A stretch of DNA of 64,000 nucleotides, from positions 62,001 to 126,000 of the forward strand of contig NZ_CAMIHD010000005.1 in assembly GCF_946222835.1 (NCBI RefSeq), given 5' to 3'. Both the position numbers and the translations under genes were made by a program. Source of the DNA: an uncultured Corynebacterium sp. GTDB taxonomy: Bacteria; Actinomycetota; Actinomycetes; Mycobacteriales; Mycobacteriaceae. Under the pieces are notes generated by a model that worked only from the letters and a program-made list of their open reading frames with translations, was not told where the DNA came from and searched no databases. Below, in pieces: positions 1 to 7,997 of this stretch (positions are counted from its first letter, which is position 1; the number at the start of each line of letters is the position of its first letter).

Positions 1-2
1 GA

Positions 3-419
3 ATGCGCAAGCGCCACGCCTGGGAGCAAGGCCGCACCCCGTGGATCCTCATCGGCCTTGCCCACGAAGACACCTGGGTGTTCCCAGGTCTTGACCGCCC
101 CCACACCCACTGGCTCGGCGTTCCCCAGGACGCGAGGCCAGTGGTGGCCACCCGCTCACACATCGAACCAGAGACGGTCTTGCAGCGTTGGCGCGATGCC
201 GTCGCACGGCAGGGCCGGCGCGCTGTAACCGGCACGAACCGCAAACGCATCATGGCAGATGCCGCCTGGTTGCGCGCCAACGCCAGTGGTCACCGCGCCG
301 ACCTCCTTGAACAGCTTGCCCAGGCTGCCGCAGCCGGCTCCCACGATTTCGATGGCCGCTTCCGCCCTGATCCCCGCGGCATCCCCCGCCGCTGGATCGC
401 TGTCGCCGCGGTGTGCTGA
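3..419 (+). CDS. Unidentified protein, partial at the window edge
   Basis: An open frame with strongly GC-biased third positions runs from the left edge to a TGA at 417-419. I do not recognise the family. The visible 138 residues are rich in Arg, Ala and Trp and show no signal peptide or membrane segment. The Met at position 3 may be internal, because the frame reaches the edge. The last codons overlap, in another frame, the first recognisable residues of the isocitrate dehydrogenase remnant that follows. The end of this ORF may therefore be a recombination junction rather than its native C-terminus. Confidence 0.45.
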   Translation: MRKRHAWEQGRTPWILIGLAHEDTWVFPGLDRPHTHWLGVPQDARPVVATRSHIEPETVLQRWRDAVARQGRRAVTGTNRKRIMADAAWLRANASGHRADLLEQLAQAAAAGSHDFDGRFRPDPRGIPRRWIAVAAVC

Positions 420-796
420 TCGAGCACGACGTCGAGGGCCTGGACATCTCCATCGAGGACCCGGTAACCGCTACCAAGACCTCCATCGAGCGCATCCGCC
501 GCGGCGAGGACACCATCTCCGTTACCGGCAACGTACTGCGTGACTACAACACGGACCTCTTCCCCATCCTCGAGCTGGGCACCTCCGCCAAGATGTTGTC
601 TGTAGTTCCCCTCATGGCAGGCGGCGGCCTCTTCGAGACCGGCGCCGGCGGCTCCGCCCCGAAGCACGTCCAACAGGTAGAAGAAGAAAACCACCTGCGT
701 TGGGATTCCCTCGGCGAATTCCTGGCCCTGGCCGCCGCCTTCAAGGACGTAGCTTCCCAGCTATCCTCCCAGGCAGACGAGATCGCCCAGGCGAAA
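405..796 (+). pseudogene. icd: Internal remnant of monomeric NADP-isocitrate dehydrogenase
   Basis: From about 413 the frame encodes segments typical of the large monomeric isocitrate dehydrogenase (about 740 aa in corynebacteria): VLIEHDVEGLDISIEDPVT, then YNTDLFPILELGTSAKMLS, VPLMAGGGLFETGAGG and ENHLRWDSLGEFLALA. Only about 110 family residues remain. The upstream frame is closed by a stop at 368-370, so the N-terminal part is missing. After LGEFLALA the sequence departs from the family as I remember it, so the C-terminal part also appears lost. The fragment ends at a hairpin terminator. It cannot encode an active enzyme. A full icd, if the organism has one, lies elsewhere. Family recognition is from memory. 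Confidence 0.75.
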
Positions 797-834
797 GCTG
801 CCCCGCAGCGTTCATTGCTTCGCTTCGGGGCGGC
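797..834. terminator. Bidirectional hairpin terminator
   Basis: Arms GCTGCCCCGCAGCG (797-810) and CGCTTCGGGGCGGC (821-834) pair over 14 positions with one G-T pair and one mismatch, around a 10-nt loop. It sits between the icd remnant on the plus strand and the 3' end of pdxT on the minus strand, so it can serve both. Confidence 0.6.
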
Positions 835-851
835 TTGGTGTGTCTGCGTGT

Positions 852-1442
852 CTAAAAGCTGTCGAGCCAGGCGGCGTGCACGCGGGCGTCGCCATTTTCT
901 TCTGGGTGGAAGCTCAGCGCCGTCACGCGGCCTTGGCGCACGCCGACCACCGCGTCGCCGCCTTCTCCCGGCACCGTCGCGATGATCTCGACGCCGTCGC
1001 CAACGCGGGTAACGATGGGCGCGCGGATAAAGCTCGCCTCAATATCGAGCGTGTCCTCTCCTGCCATTACAGGAACCGTGCGCTCTTCGGAAAAACGCTG
1101 GTTACCAAAGGCATTGCGCCGCACCGTAACGTCCAGCAGCCCCAGGGTTTGCTGCCCCGACGCGGGGTTATCAAGCTCGCGGGCACAGTAGATGAGCCCA
1201 GCGCAGGTCGCGAGCACCGGCAGGCCTGCAGCCGCGGCGTCGCGAAGCGGCTCGGCCAGATCGAAACTGCGCGCCAGCTTGTCGATGACACTCGACTCGC
1301 CGCCCGGAATCACCAGCCCGTCGAGCCCGTCCAGGTCGCGCGGCACCCGCACCCGGCGAGTAGCCACACCGAGCCCGTCCAGAATGCGCAGGTGCTCCTC
1401 GACGCCACCTTGCAGCGCCAGCACCCCAACGGTGGCTACCAT
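852..1442 (-). CDS. pdxT: Pyridoxal 5'-phosphate synthase glutaminase subunit PdxT
   Basis: This is the class I glutamine amidotransferase of the DXP-independent PLP synthase. It hydrolyses glutamine and passes ammonia to PdxS in the cytosol. The protein has 196 aa, normal for the family. It shows the GGES oxyanion-region motif (47-50), nucleophile Cys80 in ATCAGLI and the His179/Glu181 pair in SFHPEENGD, giving a complete triad. The start overlaps the last 7 nt of pdxS, so the two are co-transcribed and probably translationally coupled, matching their 12:12 complex. The operon ends at the hairpin at 797-834. Confidence 0.96.
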   Translation of the reverse strand: MVATVGVLALQGGVEEHLRILDGLGVATRRVRVPRDLDGLDGLVIPGGESSVIDKLARSFDLAEPLRDAAAAGLPVLATCAGLIYCARELDNPASGQQTLGLLDVTVRRNAFGNQRFSEERTVPVMAGEDTLDIEASFIRAPIVTRVGDGVEIIATVPGEGGDAVVGVRQGRVTALSFHPEENGDARVHAAWLDSF

Positions 1443-2338
1443 CCGCGCTCGGCCAGGCGGTGCGGCGCAGGCACGTCGTTGACATTGATGCCCACCATGG
1501 CCTCGCCCAGACCGCGGGAAAGCTTTGCGAGTTCGGCCGGCTGGTCGTAGAGGGTCGCCGCCTTGACGATGGCCTCCGCACGCTTGGCGGGCTCGCCGGA
1601 CTTGAAGATGCCGGAGCCGACGAAGACGCCTTCGGCGCCCATCTGGCGGACGAGGGCGGCGTCGGCAGGCGTGGCTACGCCACCGGCAACAAAAAGCACA
1701 ACCGGGAGCTTGCCGGTCTCCGCGACCTCTGCGACCAGGTCGTACGGCGCCTGCAGCTCCTTGGCCGCTACGTAGAGCTCATCGCGATCCAGGTGGCGCA
1801 GGCGGGCAATCCCGGCCTTAATCGTGCGCAGGTGCTTCACTGCCTCAGAGACATCGCCCGTGCCGGCCTCGCCCTTGGAACGAATCATGGCCGCGCCCTC
1901 GGTGATGCGGCGCAGGGCCTCACCCAGGTTGGTCGCGCCACACACGAACGGCACGTCGAAGTCCCACTTATTGATGTGGTTGACATAATCGGCCGGGCTG
2001 AGCACCTCGGACTCATCGATGAAGTCCACGCCCAGCTCGCCCAGGATCTGCGCCTCTACAAAGTGGCCGATGCGGGCCTTGGCCATGACCGGGATGTCCA
2101 CCGCTTCGACGATGCCCTCAATTAGCTCTGGATCCGACATGCGGGCCACCCCGCCCTGCGCACGAATATCGGCCGGCACACGCTCCAACGCCATGACTGC
2201 CGACGCCCCCGCGTCCTCCGCAATGCGAGCCTGCTCCGGCGTGACGACGTCCATGATGACGCCGCCTTTCAACATATCGGCTAGTCCTCGCTTCACGCGC
2301 GTAGTGGCGCGTCCTTGTTCATTTACCTGTTCAGTCAT
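1436..2338 (-). CDS. pdxS: Pyridoxal 5'-phosphate synthase lyase subunit PdxS
   Basis: PdxS builds PLP from ribose 5-phosphate, glyceraldehyde 3-phosphate and ammonia. The 300-aa protein has the highly conserved TIM-barrel sequence. Asp30 in GVIMDVV and Lys87 in PVMAKARIGHF correspond to the substrate-binding Asp and Schiff-base Lys, and the phosphate-binding VFVGSGIF segment is near the C-terminus. It is the first gene of pdxST and is divergent from the regulator gene pdxR across an 81-nt gap. The start lacks a clear Shine-Dalgarno. A CACTAT hexamer 7 nt upstream suggests a leaderless mRNA. Confidence 0.97.
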   Translation of the reverse strand: MTEQVNEQGRATTRVKRGLADMLKGGVIMDVVTPEQARIAEDAGASAVMALERVPADIRAQGGVARMSDPELIEGIVEAVDIPVMAKARIGHFVEAQILGELGVDFIDESEVLSPADYVNHINKWDFDVPFVCGATNLGEALRRITEGAAMIRSKGEAGTGDVSEAVKHLRTIKAGIARLRHLDRDELYVAAKELQAPYDLVAEVAETGKLPVVLFVAGGVATPADAALVRQMGAEGVFVGSGIFKSGEPAKRAEAIVKAATLYDQPAELAKLSRGLGEAMVGINVNDVPAPHRLAERGW

Positions 2339-2345
2339 AGGTCAC

Positions 2346-2413
2346 ATAGTGGCCCACACAATTGGTACAAGACAAGAGCCATTTTCAGCGTGTTGGATTA
2401 GACCACTTATGAT
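2346..2413. promoter_or_regulatory. Divergent pdxST/pdxR promoters with two PdxR-box-like sites
   Basis: TAGACCACTTA at 2399-2409 is the reverse complement of TAAGTGGTCTA, a 10/11 match to the box I recall for C. glutamicum PdxR (AAAGTGGWCTA). ATAGTGGCCCA at 2346-2356 is a weaker copy in the other orientation. The first touches the pdxR -10 candidate TATGAT (2408-2413, 6 nt before the ATG). The second overlaps the pdxS -10 candidate. This fits autoregulation of pdxR and control of pdxST from one short region. Confidence 0.6.
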
Positions 2414-2419
2414 GAGGGA

Positions 2420-3724
2420 ATGCCTCTCCGCCTCGATCCCTCCGATACGCGGCCGCTGCCCGTGCAAATCGCCGCAGCCCTCCGCGCCCAGGTTGCCGCC
2501 GGCGTTCTCCGGCCCGGAGAGCGCGTTCCCTCCACCCGCACCTTGGCCACCCAGCTCGGCGTTTCCCGAGGCAGCGTGGTCACCGCCTACGAGCAACTCA
2601 CGGCCGAGGGATACCTCACGGCCGAGGTTGGCTCCGGCACCGTCATCAACCCGCTGCTCCCCCACGCACGCGCCCCGCGGCCGGAGCCGGCCCCCGCACC
2701 GGCCGCCGAGCCCGAGCTGGTGTCACTGACGCCCGGACTGCCCGACACCGCGGGAATCCTCACCCCTGAATGGAGGGCCGCGTGGCGCGCTGCGGCCGTC
2801 GACCCCTCCGGCGACCTTCCCCGCGAGGTTGCCGCGCACCTGCGCCACATGCGCGGTCTTAACGTCGACCCAACCTGCGTCCTCATCACGGCCGGCGCCC
2901 GCGATGGCCTTTCGGTACTCCTGCGCGCCCTCGGCCGCGAGCTGCGAGTGGGCGTGGAATCACCCGGCTACCCCAGTCTGCGCCGGGTCCCCCAGGCCCT
3001 CGGCCACACGCTGGTGGAAATCCCCACCGACCCCGATGGCGTCACCGTCCCCGCGGCCGATCTCGACGCCCTCATCGTCACCCCCAGCCATCAATATCCC
3101 TACGGTGGCTCCCTGCCTGCAGCCCGGCGCGCGGAGCTCGTCGAATGGGCCCGCGCCCACGATGCCCTCCTCATCGAGGACGACTTCGACTCCGAGCTGC
3201 GCTACGTCGGCCAGCCGCTGCCTGCCCTGGCCGCGCTCGCCCCAGAACACACCGTGCTACTCGGGACCTTTTCCTCCGTCATTTCCCCCTCGATTGCATG
3301 CGGCTACCTCGTCCTCCCGCCACCCTTGCGCCCGGCCGTGGACCGCGTGCGCGAAATCTTCGGCCAACCCGTCGGCTCCATCCCCCAAGCCGCGCTCGCC
3401 CACTACCTTGCCAGCGGCGCTTTACGACGCCACACCGGCCGCATGCGCCGCACCTATAAACGCCGCCGCAACCTAGTGGCCGAAGCGCTTGGCTCCATCG
3501 ATGGCACCCAGCTCCTTCCCATCCACGGTGGCCTCCACGCGGTCTTGCTGTGTGATCCGGCCGTTGTCCCCCGCGCCGCCGCCCGCGGCATCAAACTCAC
3601 CCCACTGCGCGATTATTGGGGCGGCGCCGATGCTGAAGACGGCGTCGTGCTCGGCTTCGGCCACCTCAGCGATGCCGAGCTAGGCGAAAGCCTTTCTGCA
3701 GTCGCGGCCGCCTTACGGGAGTGA
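2420..3724 (+). CDS. pdxR: MocR/GntR-family regulator PdxR
   Basis: MocR regulators fuse an N-terminal GntR winged helix to an aminotransferase-like PLP-sensing domain. In corynebacteria PdxR controls pdxST. The 434-aa protein has the wHTH at about 10-75 (RVPSTRTLATQLGVSRGSV) and the fold-type I domain from about 95, including LIEDDFDSELRY. The position that normally holds the PLP-binding Lys in the GTFSK motif is Ser286 here (GTFSSVISPS). Either ligand binding is non-covalent or another residue is used. Its divergent position next to pdxST supports the name. The start is probably leaderless. Confidence 0.9.
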   Translation: MPLRLDPSDTRPLPVQIAAALRAQVAAGVLRPGERVPSTRTLATQLGVSRGSVVTAYEQLTAEGYLTAEVGSGTVINPLLPHARAPRPEPAPAPAAEPELVSLTPGLPDTAGILTPEWRAAWRAAAVDPSGDLPREVAAHLRHMRGLNVDPTCVLITAGARDGLSVLLRALGRELRVGVESPGYPSLRRVPQALGHTLVEIPTDPDGVTVPAADLDALIVTPSHQYPYGGSLPAARRAELVEWARAHDALLIEDDFDSELRYVGQPLPALAALAPEHTVLLGTFSSVISPSIACGYLVLPPPLRPAVDRVREIFGQPVGSIPQAALAHYLASGALRRHTGRMRRTYKRRRNLVAEALGSIDGTQLLPIHGGLHAVLLCDPAVVPRAAARGIKLTPLRDYWGGADAEDGVVLGFGHLSDAELGESLSAVAAALRE

Positions 3725-3761
3725 TACCGTAATTCCAACGATCATAAACGAAAGGTAATAG

Positions 3762-3923
3762 ATGTCCGTAGGTCCGATTGAGCTCCTTCTCATCCTCGTT
3801 TTCGTCCTTATCCTCTCTGGAATTATCGCCCTCGCGGTCAAGCTCGTGCGCAATAGCAATGACACCCGCGCGAATACTAGCCGCATTGCTAATCAGCTCG
3901 AGGAGCACGACCGCCGCCGCTAA
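3762..3923 (+). CDS. Small single-pass membrane protein, 53 aa
   Basis: A short gene follows pdxR by 37 nt and has a good ribosome binding site (GAAAGG, 7 nt before the ATG). The product has a short N-terminus, a strongly hydrophobic helix at about residues 6-28 (LLLILVFVLILSGIIALAV) and a charged, polar C-terminal tail with DRRR at the end. I do not recognise a family. A terminator follows directly at 3938, so it ends its transcript. The membrane topology is read from the sequence. The function is unknown. Confidence 0.7.
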   Translation: MSVGPIELLLILVFVLILSGIIALAVKLVRNSNDTRANTSRIANQLEEHDRRR

Positions 3924-3937
3924 GAAAGACACCCCAC

Positions 3938-3975
3938 AGACCAAGCGCCACACCGACCGCTTGGTCTATTTTTAT
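3938..3975 (+). terminator. Rho-independent terminator after the small membrane protein
   Basis: A perfect 10-bp stem, AGACCAAGCG (3938-3947) with CGCTTGGTCT (3958-3967), is followed by ATTTTTATT. The 3' arm contains the 13-mer ACCGCTTGGTCTA that is repeated exactly at 4021-4033 in the metY promoter, so this DNA may also bind a regulator. Confidence 0.8.
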
Positions 3976-4020
3976 TCTCGCGGCTGCCAGCGGGTTTCCA
4001 TAAAACCATTCGCCATACAT

Positions 4021-4045
4021 ACCGCTTGGTCTAGTCTTGCCAAGC
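4021..4045 (+). promoter_or_regulatory. metY promoter with methionine-type operator candidate
   Basis: A -10 candidate TAGTCT (4033-4038) lies 7 nt before the metY ATG and no Shine-Dalgarno is present, so the transcript is probably leaderless. Overlapping it is ACCGCTTGGTCTA (4021-4033; reverse TAGACCAAGCGGT). The same 13-mer occurs at 3956-3968, and a 12/13 match lies before metQ at 15967-15979. TAGAC is the half-site I recall for the sulfur/methionine repressor McbR of C. glutamicum. The sequence GCTTGGTCTAGTCTTGCCAAGC is also partly self-complementary. Confidence 0.55.
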
Positions 4046-5362
4046 ATGACGACGAAATACGATAACTCCAATTCCAACTGGTCCTTCGCTACCCGCTCTG
4101 TACACGCAGGCCAAAACCTCGACGGGCACCACAACGCCCGCAATGTGCCGATTTACCAGACCACCTCCTACGTCTTCAACGACGCCGAGCACGCGGCCAA
4201 ACGCTTCAATCTTTCCGACGCCGGCCCCATCTACACCCGCCTGACCAACCCCACCCAGGACGCGTTGGAAGAGCGCCTGGCTTCCCTCGAGGGCGGCGTC
4301 GCGGCCGTCGCCTTCGCTTCAGGCCAGGCCGCCGAAACCGCGGCCATTTTGAACCTCGCCTCGGCCGGCGACCACATCGTGACCTCCCCGCGCCTCTACG
4401 GCGGTACCTCCACCCTCTTTACCGTTACGCTTAAGCGCCTCGGCATCGACGTCACCCTCGTCGAGGACCCGGATGACCCGCAGTCCTGGCAGGACGCCGT
4501 CCAGCCGAATACCAAGGCCTTCTACGGCGAGACTTTCGGCAACCCCGTGGCCGATGTCCTCGATATCCCGGCCATCGCCGAGGTCGCCCACAACAACCAG
4601 GTCCCGCTCATCGTGGATAACACCATCGCCACCGCCGCCCTCGCCCGGCCGCTGGACCTCGGCGCGGACATCGTCGTGGTCTCCACCACCAAGTTCTACA
4701 CCGGCAATGGCTCGGCCATCGGCGGCGCGATTATCGACGGCGGCTCCTTCGACTGGACCGTCACCCGCAACGGCGAGCCCGTCTTCCCCTACTTCGTCAC
4801 CCCGGATGAGGCCTACCACGGCCTGAAGTACGCCGATCTCGGAGGCCCAGCATTCGCGCTCAAGGCCCGCGCCGGCCTGCTGCGCGATACCGGCGCCGCC
4901 ATCTCCCCCTTCAACGCCTGGCTGACGCTGAATGGAATTGAGACGGTAGGGCTGCGCGTCGAAAAGCACAATGCCAACGCCCAGGCCGTTGCCGAGTACC
5001 TAGAAGGCCACGCCAAAGTCACCAAGGTCAACTACGCCGGCCTGGATTCTTCGCCGTATAAGGCCACCAAGGAAAAGCTCGGCTACGCCTACACCGGCTC
5101 CGTGCTCTCCTTCGACATCGACGGCGGCCGCGAGGAAGCCTGGGCGTTTATCGACGCCCTCAAGCTCCACTCCAACCTCGCCAATATCGGCGATACCCGC
5201 TCCCTGGCCGTGCACCCGGCAACCACCACGCACTCCCAGTCCGACGAGCCTGCGCTTGCTGCGGCCGGCATCACCCAGTCCACCATCCGCCTGTCCGTGG
5301 GCATCGAGCACATCGATGACATCATCGCGGACCTCGAGCTGGGCTTTAACGCGCTGGCATGA
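4046..5362 (+). CDS. metY: O-acetylhomoserine sulfhydrylase MetY
   Basis: MetY is a PLP enzyme that makes homocysteine directly from O-acetylhomoserine and sulfide. The 438-aa protein has the gamma-family Cys/Met-metabolism fold, with YTRLTNPTQD near residue 65, SGQAAETAA near 92 and the PLP Schiff-base Lys216 in VVVSTTKFYTG. I chose the ATG at 4046 rather than the TTG at 4037, because a -10 hexamer ends 7 nt before it and the TTG would fall upstream of the transcription start. The stop overlaps metX by 4 nt (ATGA), giving a metYX operon for the direct sulfhydrylation route. Confidence 0.95.
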   Translation: MTTKYDNSNSNWSFATRSVHAGQNLDGHHNARNVPIYQTTSYVFNDAEHAAKRFNLSDAGPIYTRLTNPTQDALEERLASLEGGVAAVAFASGQAAETAAILNLASAGDHIVTSPRLYGGTSTLFTVTLKRLGIDVTLVEDPDDPQSWQDAVQPNTKAFYGETFGNPVADVLDIPAIAEVAHNNQVPLIVDNTIATAALARPLDLGADIVVVSTTKFYTGNGSAIGGAIIDGGSFDWTVTRNGEPVFPYFVTPDEAYHGLKYADLGGPAFALKARAGLLRDTGAAISPFNAWLTLNGIETVGLRVEKHNANAQAVAEYLEGHAKVTKVNYAGLDSSPYKATKEKLGYAYTGSVLSFDIDGGREEAWAFIDALKLHSNLANIGDTRSLAVHPATTTHSQSDEPALAAAGITQSTIRLSVGIEHIDDIIADLELGFNALA

Positions 5363-6477
5363 AGCTAGTTAGCATCGGCGACTTTCACACCGAAGCCGGC
5401 GCCACGCTTGCCGACGCCCACATTGCCTACCACCGCTTCGGCCACCTCCTCGGCGATCCCCACGGCCGCAATAACGTCATTGTGGTCGAACACGCACTAA
5501 CCGGGGACTCGAATGTGGCCGAATGGTGGGCCGATCTGGTCGGCCCTGGCAAGGCGCTAGACACGACGAAGTGGTGCGTTATCGCCACCAACGCACTGGG
5601 CGGCTGCGGCGGCTCCACCGGCCCGGCCTCCCCGCACCCAGACGACGGCCGCGCCTGGGGCTCGCGCTTCCCTGCGCTTTCGGTGCGCGACCTCGTTGCG
5701 GCCGAGCGCGCCGCGCTCCGCGAGCTTGGCATCACCCACGTCCACGCCATCATTGGCGGTTCGATGGGTGGCGCGCGCACGCTGGAGTGGACGCTGATGC
5801 ACCCCGACGCTGTTGATGCGGCCTGCGTCATTGCCGTATCGGCCCGCGCTTCCGCCTGGCAGATTGGCATCCAGTCGGCGCAGATCGCGGCCATCGAGCA
5901 AGATTCTTTCTGGCATGGCGGCGACTACTACGCCTCCGCGCAGCGCCCGCGCGAGGGGCTGGCGGCCGCGCGTCGCATTGCACACCTGACGTATCGCGGC
6001 GAGCAGGAAATCGACGAGCGCTTCGGTGTCCAGGCCCAGACCGGCGAGAACCCACTCGGGCCCTACCGCCGCCGCAATGAACGCTTTGCCGTCAACTCCT
6101 ACCTGGACTATCAGGGCATCAAGCTCGCCGATCGCTTCGACGCCGGCTCCTACGTCACCCTCACCGAGGCGCTCAACCGCCACGATATCGGCCGCGGCCG
6201 CGGCGGCCTTAACCGCGCGCTGGGCTCGTCCGAGGTGCCGACGATGGTCGTCGGCGTGGACACGGATATCTTGTACCCGTACCATCAGCAGGAACACATC
6301 TCGCGCAACCTCGGCAATCTGTTGGCGATGGCGAAGGTGGTCTCCCCGGTAGGCCACGACGCCTTTCTTACCGAGTCACGCCAAATGGATCGCATCCTGC
6401 GAAACTTCCTCACCCTTTCCCAACCGGACCCGCGCATCGATTCTGCGGCAGGCGATCCCACGGAGTATTCGATTTAA
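5359..6477 (+). CDS. metX: Homoserine O-acetyltransferase MetX
   Basis: MetX acetylates homoserine with acetyl-CoA, supplying the substrate of MetY encoded just upstream. The 372-aa alpha/beta hydrolase-fold protein has the family signature NNVIVVEHALTGDS, the nucleophile elbow GGSMGG with Ser135, an Asp in VVGVDTDILYP and a His in PVGHDAFLTE near the C-terminus, completing the triad. The start overlaps the metY stop. One copy of the GCTTGCCGACGC word lies at 5406-5417, coding for part of TLADAH. About 100 nt after the stop separate it from the convergent DUF222 gene. Confidence 0.95.
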   Translation: MKLVSIGDFHTEAGATLADAHIAYHRFGHLLGDPHGRNNVIVVEHALTGDSNVAEWWADLVGPGKALDTTKWCVIATNALGGCGGSTGPASPHPDDGRAWGSRFPALSVRDLVAAERAALRELGITHVHAIIGGSMGGARTLEWTLMHPDAVDAACVIAVSARASAWQIGIQSAQIAAIEQDSFWHGGDYYASAQRPREGLAAARRIAHLTYRGEQEIDERFGVQAQTGENPLGPYRRRNERFAVNSYLDYQGIKLADRFDAGSYVTLTEALNRHDIGRGRGGLNRALGSSEVPTMVVGVDTDILYPYHQQEHISRNLGNLLAMAKVVSPVGHDAFLTESRQMDRILRNFLTLSQPDPRIDSAAGDPTEYSI

Positions 6478-6575
6478 AGGCTCGCTGCATCTGCGATCGC
6501 CGAAGCTGCGCAGCGCGCACCATCGATTAGGTGTACGGCACGCTGCGCTGGGACTACGGTTCGACGGGGTGGGAC

Positions 6576-7556
6576 TCAGCGGTCTTCGGGTGGTTTAGCC
6601 CAGGGCGGGCGCCAGACGATACCTTCGCCGGGGCGGCGCTCGAGCCGACCGCGGCGTGGCGGCGCATTGGGATCATCGTCATTGACCCCGTTGTGATATT
6701 TGCAGGCCATGGTGAGGTTTTCGGGATTCGTGTCCCCACCGAGCAGCCACGGGGTGAGGTGGTGGACTTGGCATTCATCCGCTGGCGTATGGCAGTCGGG
6801 CCACGGGCACACAGGATTTTCCGCCATCGCCATTTGGCGTTGCTTCCACGTAGCCCGGCGCCGCGATTGATAGAGGTTTACGGGGCCGGTGACGGGGTGG
6901 ATGAGGGTGATAAGGCCGACGTCGGCAAGCGCGCGGCGGGCAAGGTCCGCACCGGAGATTTGCGCGCCATTAGTCAGCTGCAAGGTGACGTCCTCGCCGT
7001 GGATGACCTTGACCATCTCATTGAGGGTGAGCACCACATTGGTGGTGATTGTGGAGGTAGAGGCGCCCTCGGCGAAGACGCGACGGGCATCGGCGACGGT
7101 GGAGACGTGGTTATTAATCTCTGCTACTAACTCGGACTCGGCGGTAATGGTCAGCGTCCATAGGTCATCGCGGCGGCGGGTTAGGCGCACGCCCTCAGAG
7201 CGCTTGGTGGTACGCTCCTCGCGCACCAGGCGGCGGGCGCGCTTTTCAATCTCGCTGGTAGCAACGCGCAGGGCGCAGAGTTCCTCGCGCAGCGCCCAGG
7301 CCGCACGCTGAGATTTCATCTTCTGGGCGTAGTGCTCGATGATTTTCAGCGCGTCGAGCGGCAGCGTAGTGCGGCGGGCGGTGCGCTGCTTGGCGCGAAA
7401 GGAGGTGCGGCCGAAGTAGGTATCGGCAAGGCGGGCGAACTCGGCGGCTTCGCGGTCGCTAAAGCCCTTACCGACGAGCTCTTCTACCGACAGCCCAGCA
7501 CACTCCTCGATGAGCACCATCGGGGAGTTCACGGCTGTCAGGTAGGTCGAAATCAT
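6576..7556 (-). CDS. DUF222/HNH endonuclease-domain protein (13E12-like), copy 1
   Basis: An N-terminal DUF222-type helical region is followed by a C-terminal HNH nuclease domain: CPWPDCH, QVHHLTPWLLGGDT, ENLTMACKYHN. This family is multicopy in actinobacteria and its role is not established. I start at the ATG at 7556 (MISTYLTAV), not further upstream, because the paralogue at 23041 begins at the same place (MNALETYLTAL) and a TAGGCT hexamer lies exactly 7 nt upstream. The product is 326 aa. The two paralogues share a nearly identical stretch around NGVNDDDPNAPPRRGRLER. Both have paired DnaA boxes upstream. Confidence 0.88.
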   Translation of the reverse strand: MISTYLTAVNSPMVLIEECAGLSVEELVGKGFSDREAAEFARLADTYFGRTSFRAKQRTARRTTLPLDALKIIEHYAQKMKSQRAAWALREELCALRVATSEIEKRARRLVREERTTKRSEGVRLTRRRDDLWTLTITAESELVAEINNHVSTVADARRVFAEGASTSTITTNVVLTLNEMVKVIHGEDVTLQLTNGAQISGADLARRALADVGLITLIHPVTGPVNLYQSRRRATWKQRQMAMAENPVCPWPDCHTPADECQVHHLTPWLLGGDTNPENLTMACKYHNGVNDDDPNAPPRRGRLERRPGEGIVWRPPWAKPPEDR

Positions 7557-7563
7557 GGCCCCG

Positions 7564-7682
7564 AGCCTAAGCCGGCCGCGCAACCCGACGCGCGGTGGCG
7601 GGCGCTGGCCTGTGGATAACCGCCGGAACTACACCTTTTAGGGCCGAGATGGGTGATGGTTCTACAAAAAGCCTGTGGATAA
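7564..7682 (-). promoter_or_regulatory. Promoter of DUF222 copy 1 with two perfect DnaA boxes
   Basis: Read on the gene strand, TTATCCACA occurs at 7682-7674 and again at 7619-7611, in the same orientation. A -10 candidate TAGGCT (7569-7564) then lies 7 nt before the ATG. The farther box abuts the stop codon of the DUF3017 gene. The same arrangement precedes the second DUF222 gene at 22925-23033. Confidence 0.6.
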
Positions 7683-7997
7683 CTAGCTGCCGAGCGAGTC
7701 CACCGAAAAGGCCAGAAAGGCCATCACGGCGCCGAGCAGGCCGGTAAAGCAGGCATCGAAGCGGCGCGAGCGCACCGCCAGCACGCCGACGCGGCTGGAA
7801 TCGCAGGTAAGGCGAACCACGGTGAGCCACAGCAAGGCCAGGCCGAGGAGGAATGTGGCTCGCCGCCAGTATTCGAAGACGGCGTAGCCACCGGAGACGA
7901 CTACGCCGGCCACGAAGATGCCGATAGCTGCCCACTGCGCGGCGGGCGGCAGCGGGGAGGGCGCGAGGCCGGCGTCGTGCGGGTTGTCTAGATTCAC
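7683..7997 (-). CDS. DUF3017-type small membrane protein
   Basis: The 104-aa protein has a polar N-terminus followed by three hydrophobic segments (about 20-40, 47-63 and 80-100). Its size and position directly after folD fit the actinobacterial DUF3017 family, whose function is unknown. It overlaps the folD stop by 4 nt and is therefore in the folD operon. The family assignment rests on context and topology. I see no catalytic motif. Confidence 0.7.
   Translation of the reverse strand: MNLDNPHDAGLAPSPLPPAAQWAAIGIFVAGVVVSGGYAVFEYWRRATFLLGLALLWLTVVRLTCDSSRVGVLAVRSRRFDACFTGLLGAVMAFLAFSVDSLGS

Noticed and set aside
6478..6575. Possible small gene between metX and DUF222 copy 1
   Set aside because: No open frame with a start and ribosome binding site, and no clear terminator. 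I see nothing supportable.
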